From Micromonospora sp. MW-13 (lineage in GTDB: Bacteria > Actinomycetota > Actinomycetes > Mycobacteriales > Micromonosporaceae): DNA of 50,911 nt. The stretch's first letter is position 1. Every line of letters starts with the position of its first letter. Positions 50,709 to 50,911 of this stretch are shown in pieces. Under the pieces are notes generated by a model. That model was given only the letters and a program-made list of their open reading frames with translations, did no database searches and was not told the DNA's origin. The DNA lies in the NCBI RefSeq assembly GCF_003434305.1, contig NZ_QKKX01000088.1, positions 1 through 50,911 of the forward strand, read 5' to 3'. The position numbers and the translations under genes were made by a program.

Positions 50709-50911
50709 GACCACTCCTGCCTCCGCCTGTCGGCGGTCAGATCCGGTCGAACTGTGGGCAGGTACCCCGACCCGCGCGTCCCAAGAGTGCTGGAGGCATA
50801 CGCCACGTACGGCTTTTCCGGCCACGATCGTGGGGAACCCCGCGGCGGCGGGTCCCACAGCGACGCTACCGAGCCCCGTGGCACCGGTGGGAGGCGTTTC
50901 GCGGAAATGGT

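Noticed and set aside
1..50911. CRISPR array, phage or biosynthetic cluster
   Set aside because: No regularly spaced repeats, integrase, capsid, NRPS or PKS motifs found; repeats present are short tandems or hairpins.

Overview
This is a high-GC actinobacterial chromosome segment, most likely Micromonospora or a close relative in the Micromonosporaceae. The basis is GC-rich codon use, many GTG starts, very tight operons, near-leaderless promoters, and a conserved core block (recR, ybaB, dnaX, SRP RNA, tRNA-Ser). No phage, CRISPR array or biosynthetic gene cluster is visible. The genus is inferred from general sequence style, not from a database search.

Layout. 0-8.9 kb: an LPXTG surface protein whose frame is broken twice, a secreted HNH nuclease with its own AT-rich promoter, a large secreted Ig-like protein, an unknown protein, an MFS exporter, an alpha/beta hydrolase, a secreted lamin-tail protein and a gamma-glutamylcyclotransferase-fold protein with a possible 31-residue companion. 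9-19.7 kb: a GAF-GAF-GGDEF diguanylate cyclase; asd and lysC (aspartate pathway); a lipoprotein; a nitroreductase with an in-frame repeat; leuA behind a leucine leader peptide; a 14-TM drug exporter; a second HNH nuclease (lipoprotein) overlapping a disordered protein. 19.7-25.7 kb: a complete five-gene peptide-type ABC importer operon on the minus strand. 26-29.7 kb: recR, ybaB, dnaX and the SRP RNA, all minus.

29.7-32.5 kb is the most accessory-looking part. An intact tRNA-Ser(GGA) is followed by a decayed IS5-type transposase tail, a small secreted SH3-like protein and an FG-GAP beta-propeller protein. The stretch ends in a second, degenerate copy of the tRNA-Ser 3' half, the architecture expected of an old tRNA-targeted integration. 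32.7-38 kb: a pair of unknown genes, tRNA-Ser(CGA), deoD, tadA with its associated protein, small proteins and an M23 lipoprotein. 38-45.3 kb: a secreted GH81 beta-1,3-glucanase with a CBM56-like module under a promoter carrying a LacI-type palindrome, a PHP phosphoesterase, an EamA transporter, a fragment of an Uma2-like gene and a DUF885 metallopeptidase-like protein. 45.3-50.9 kb: a DUF6230/DUF6114 secreted/membrane pair, a VanW-type envelope protein and an NADP/F420-type reductase.

Many genes are convergent pairs separated by perfect GC-rich hairpins, annotated here as bidirectional terminators. The regulatory features most worth checking are the leuA leader, the GH81 promoter/operator and the repeat-bearing DUF6230 upstream region.
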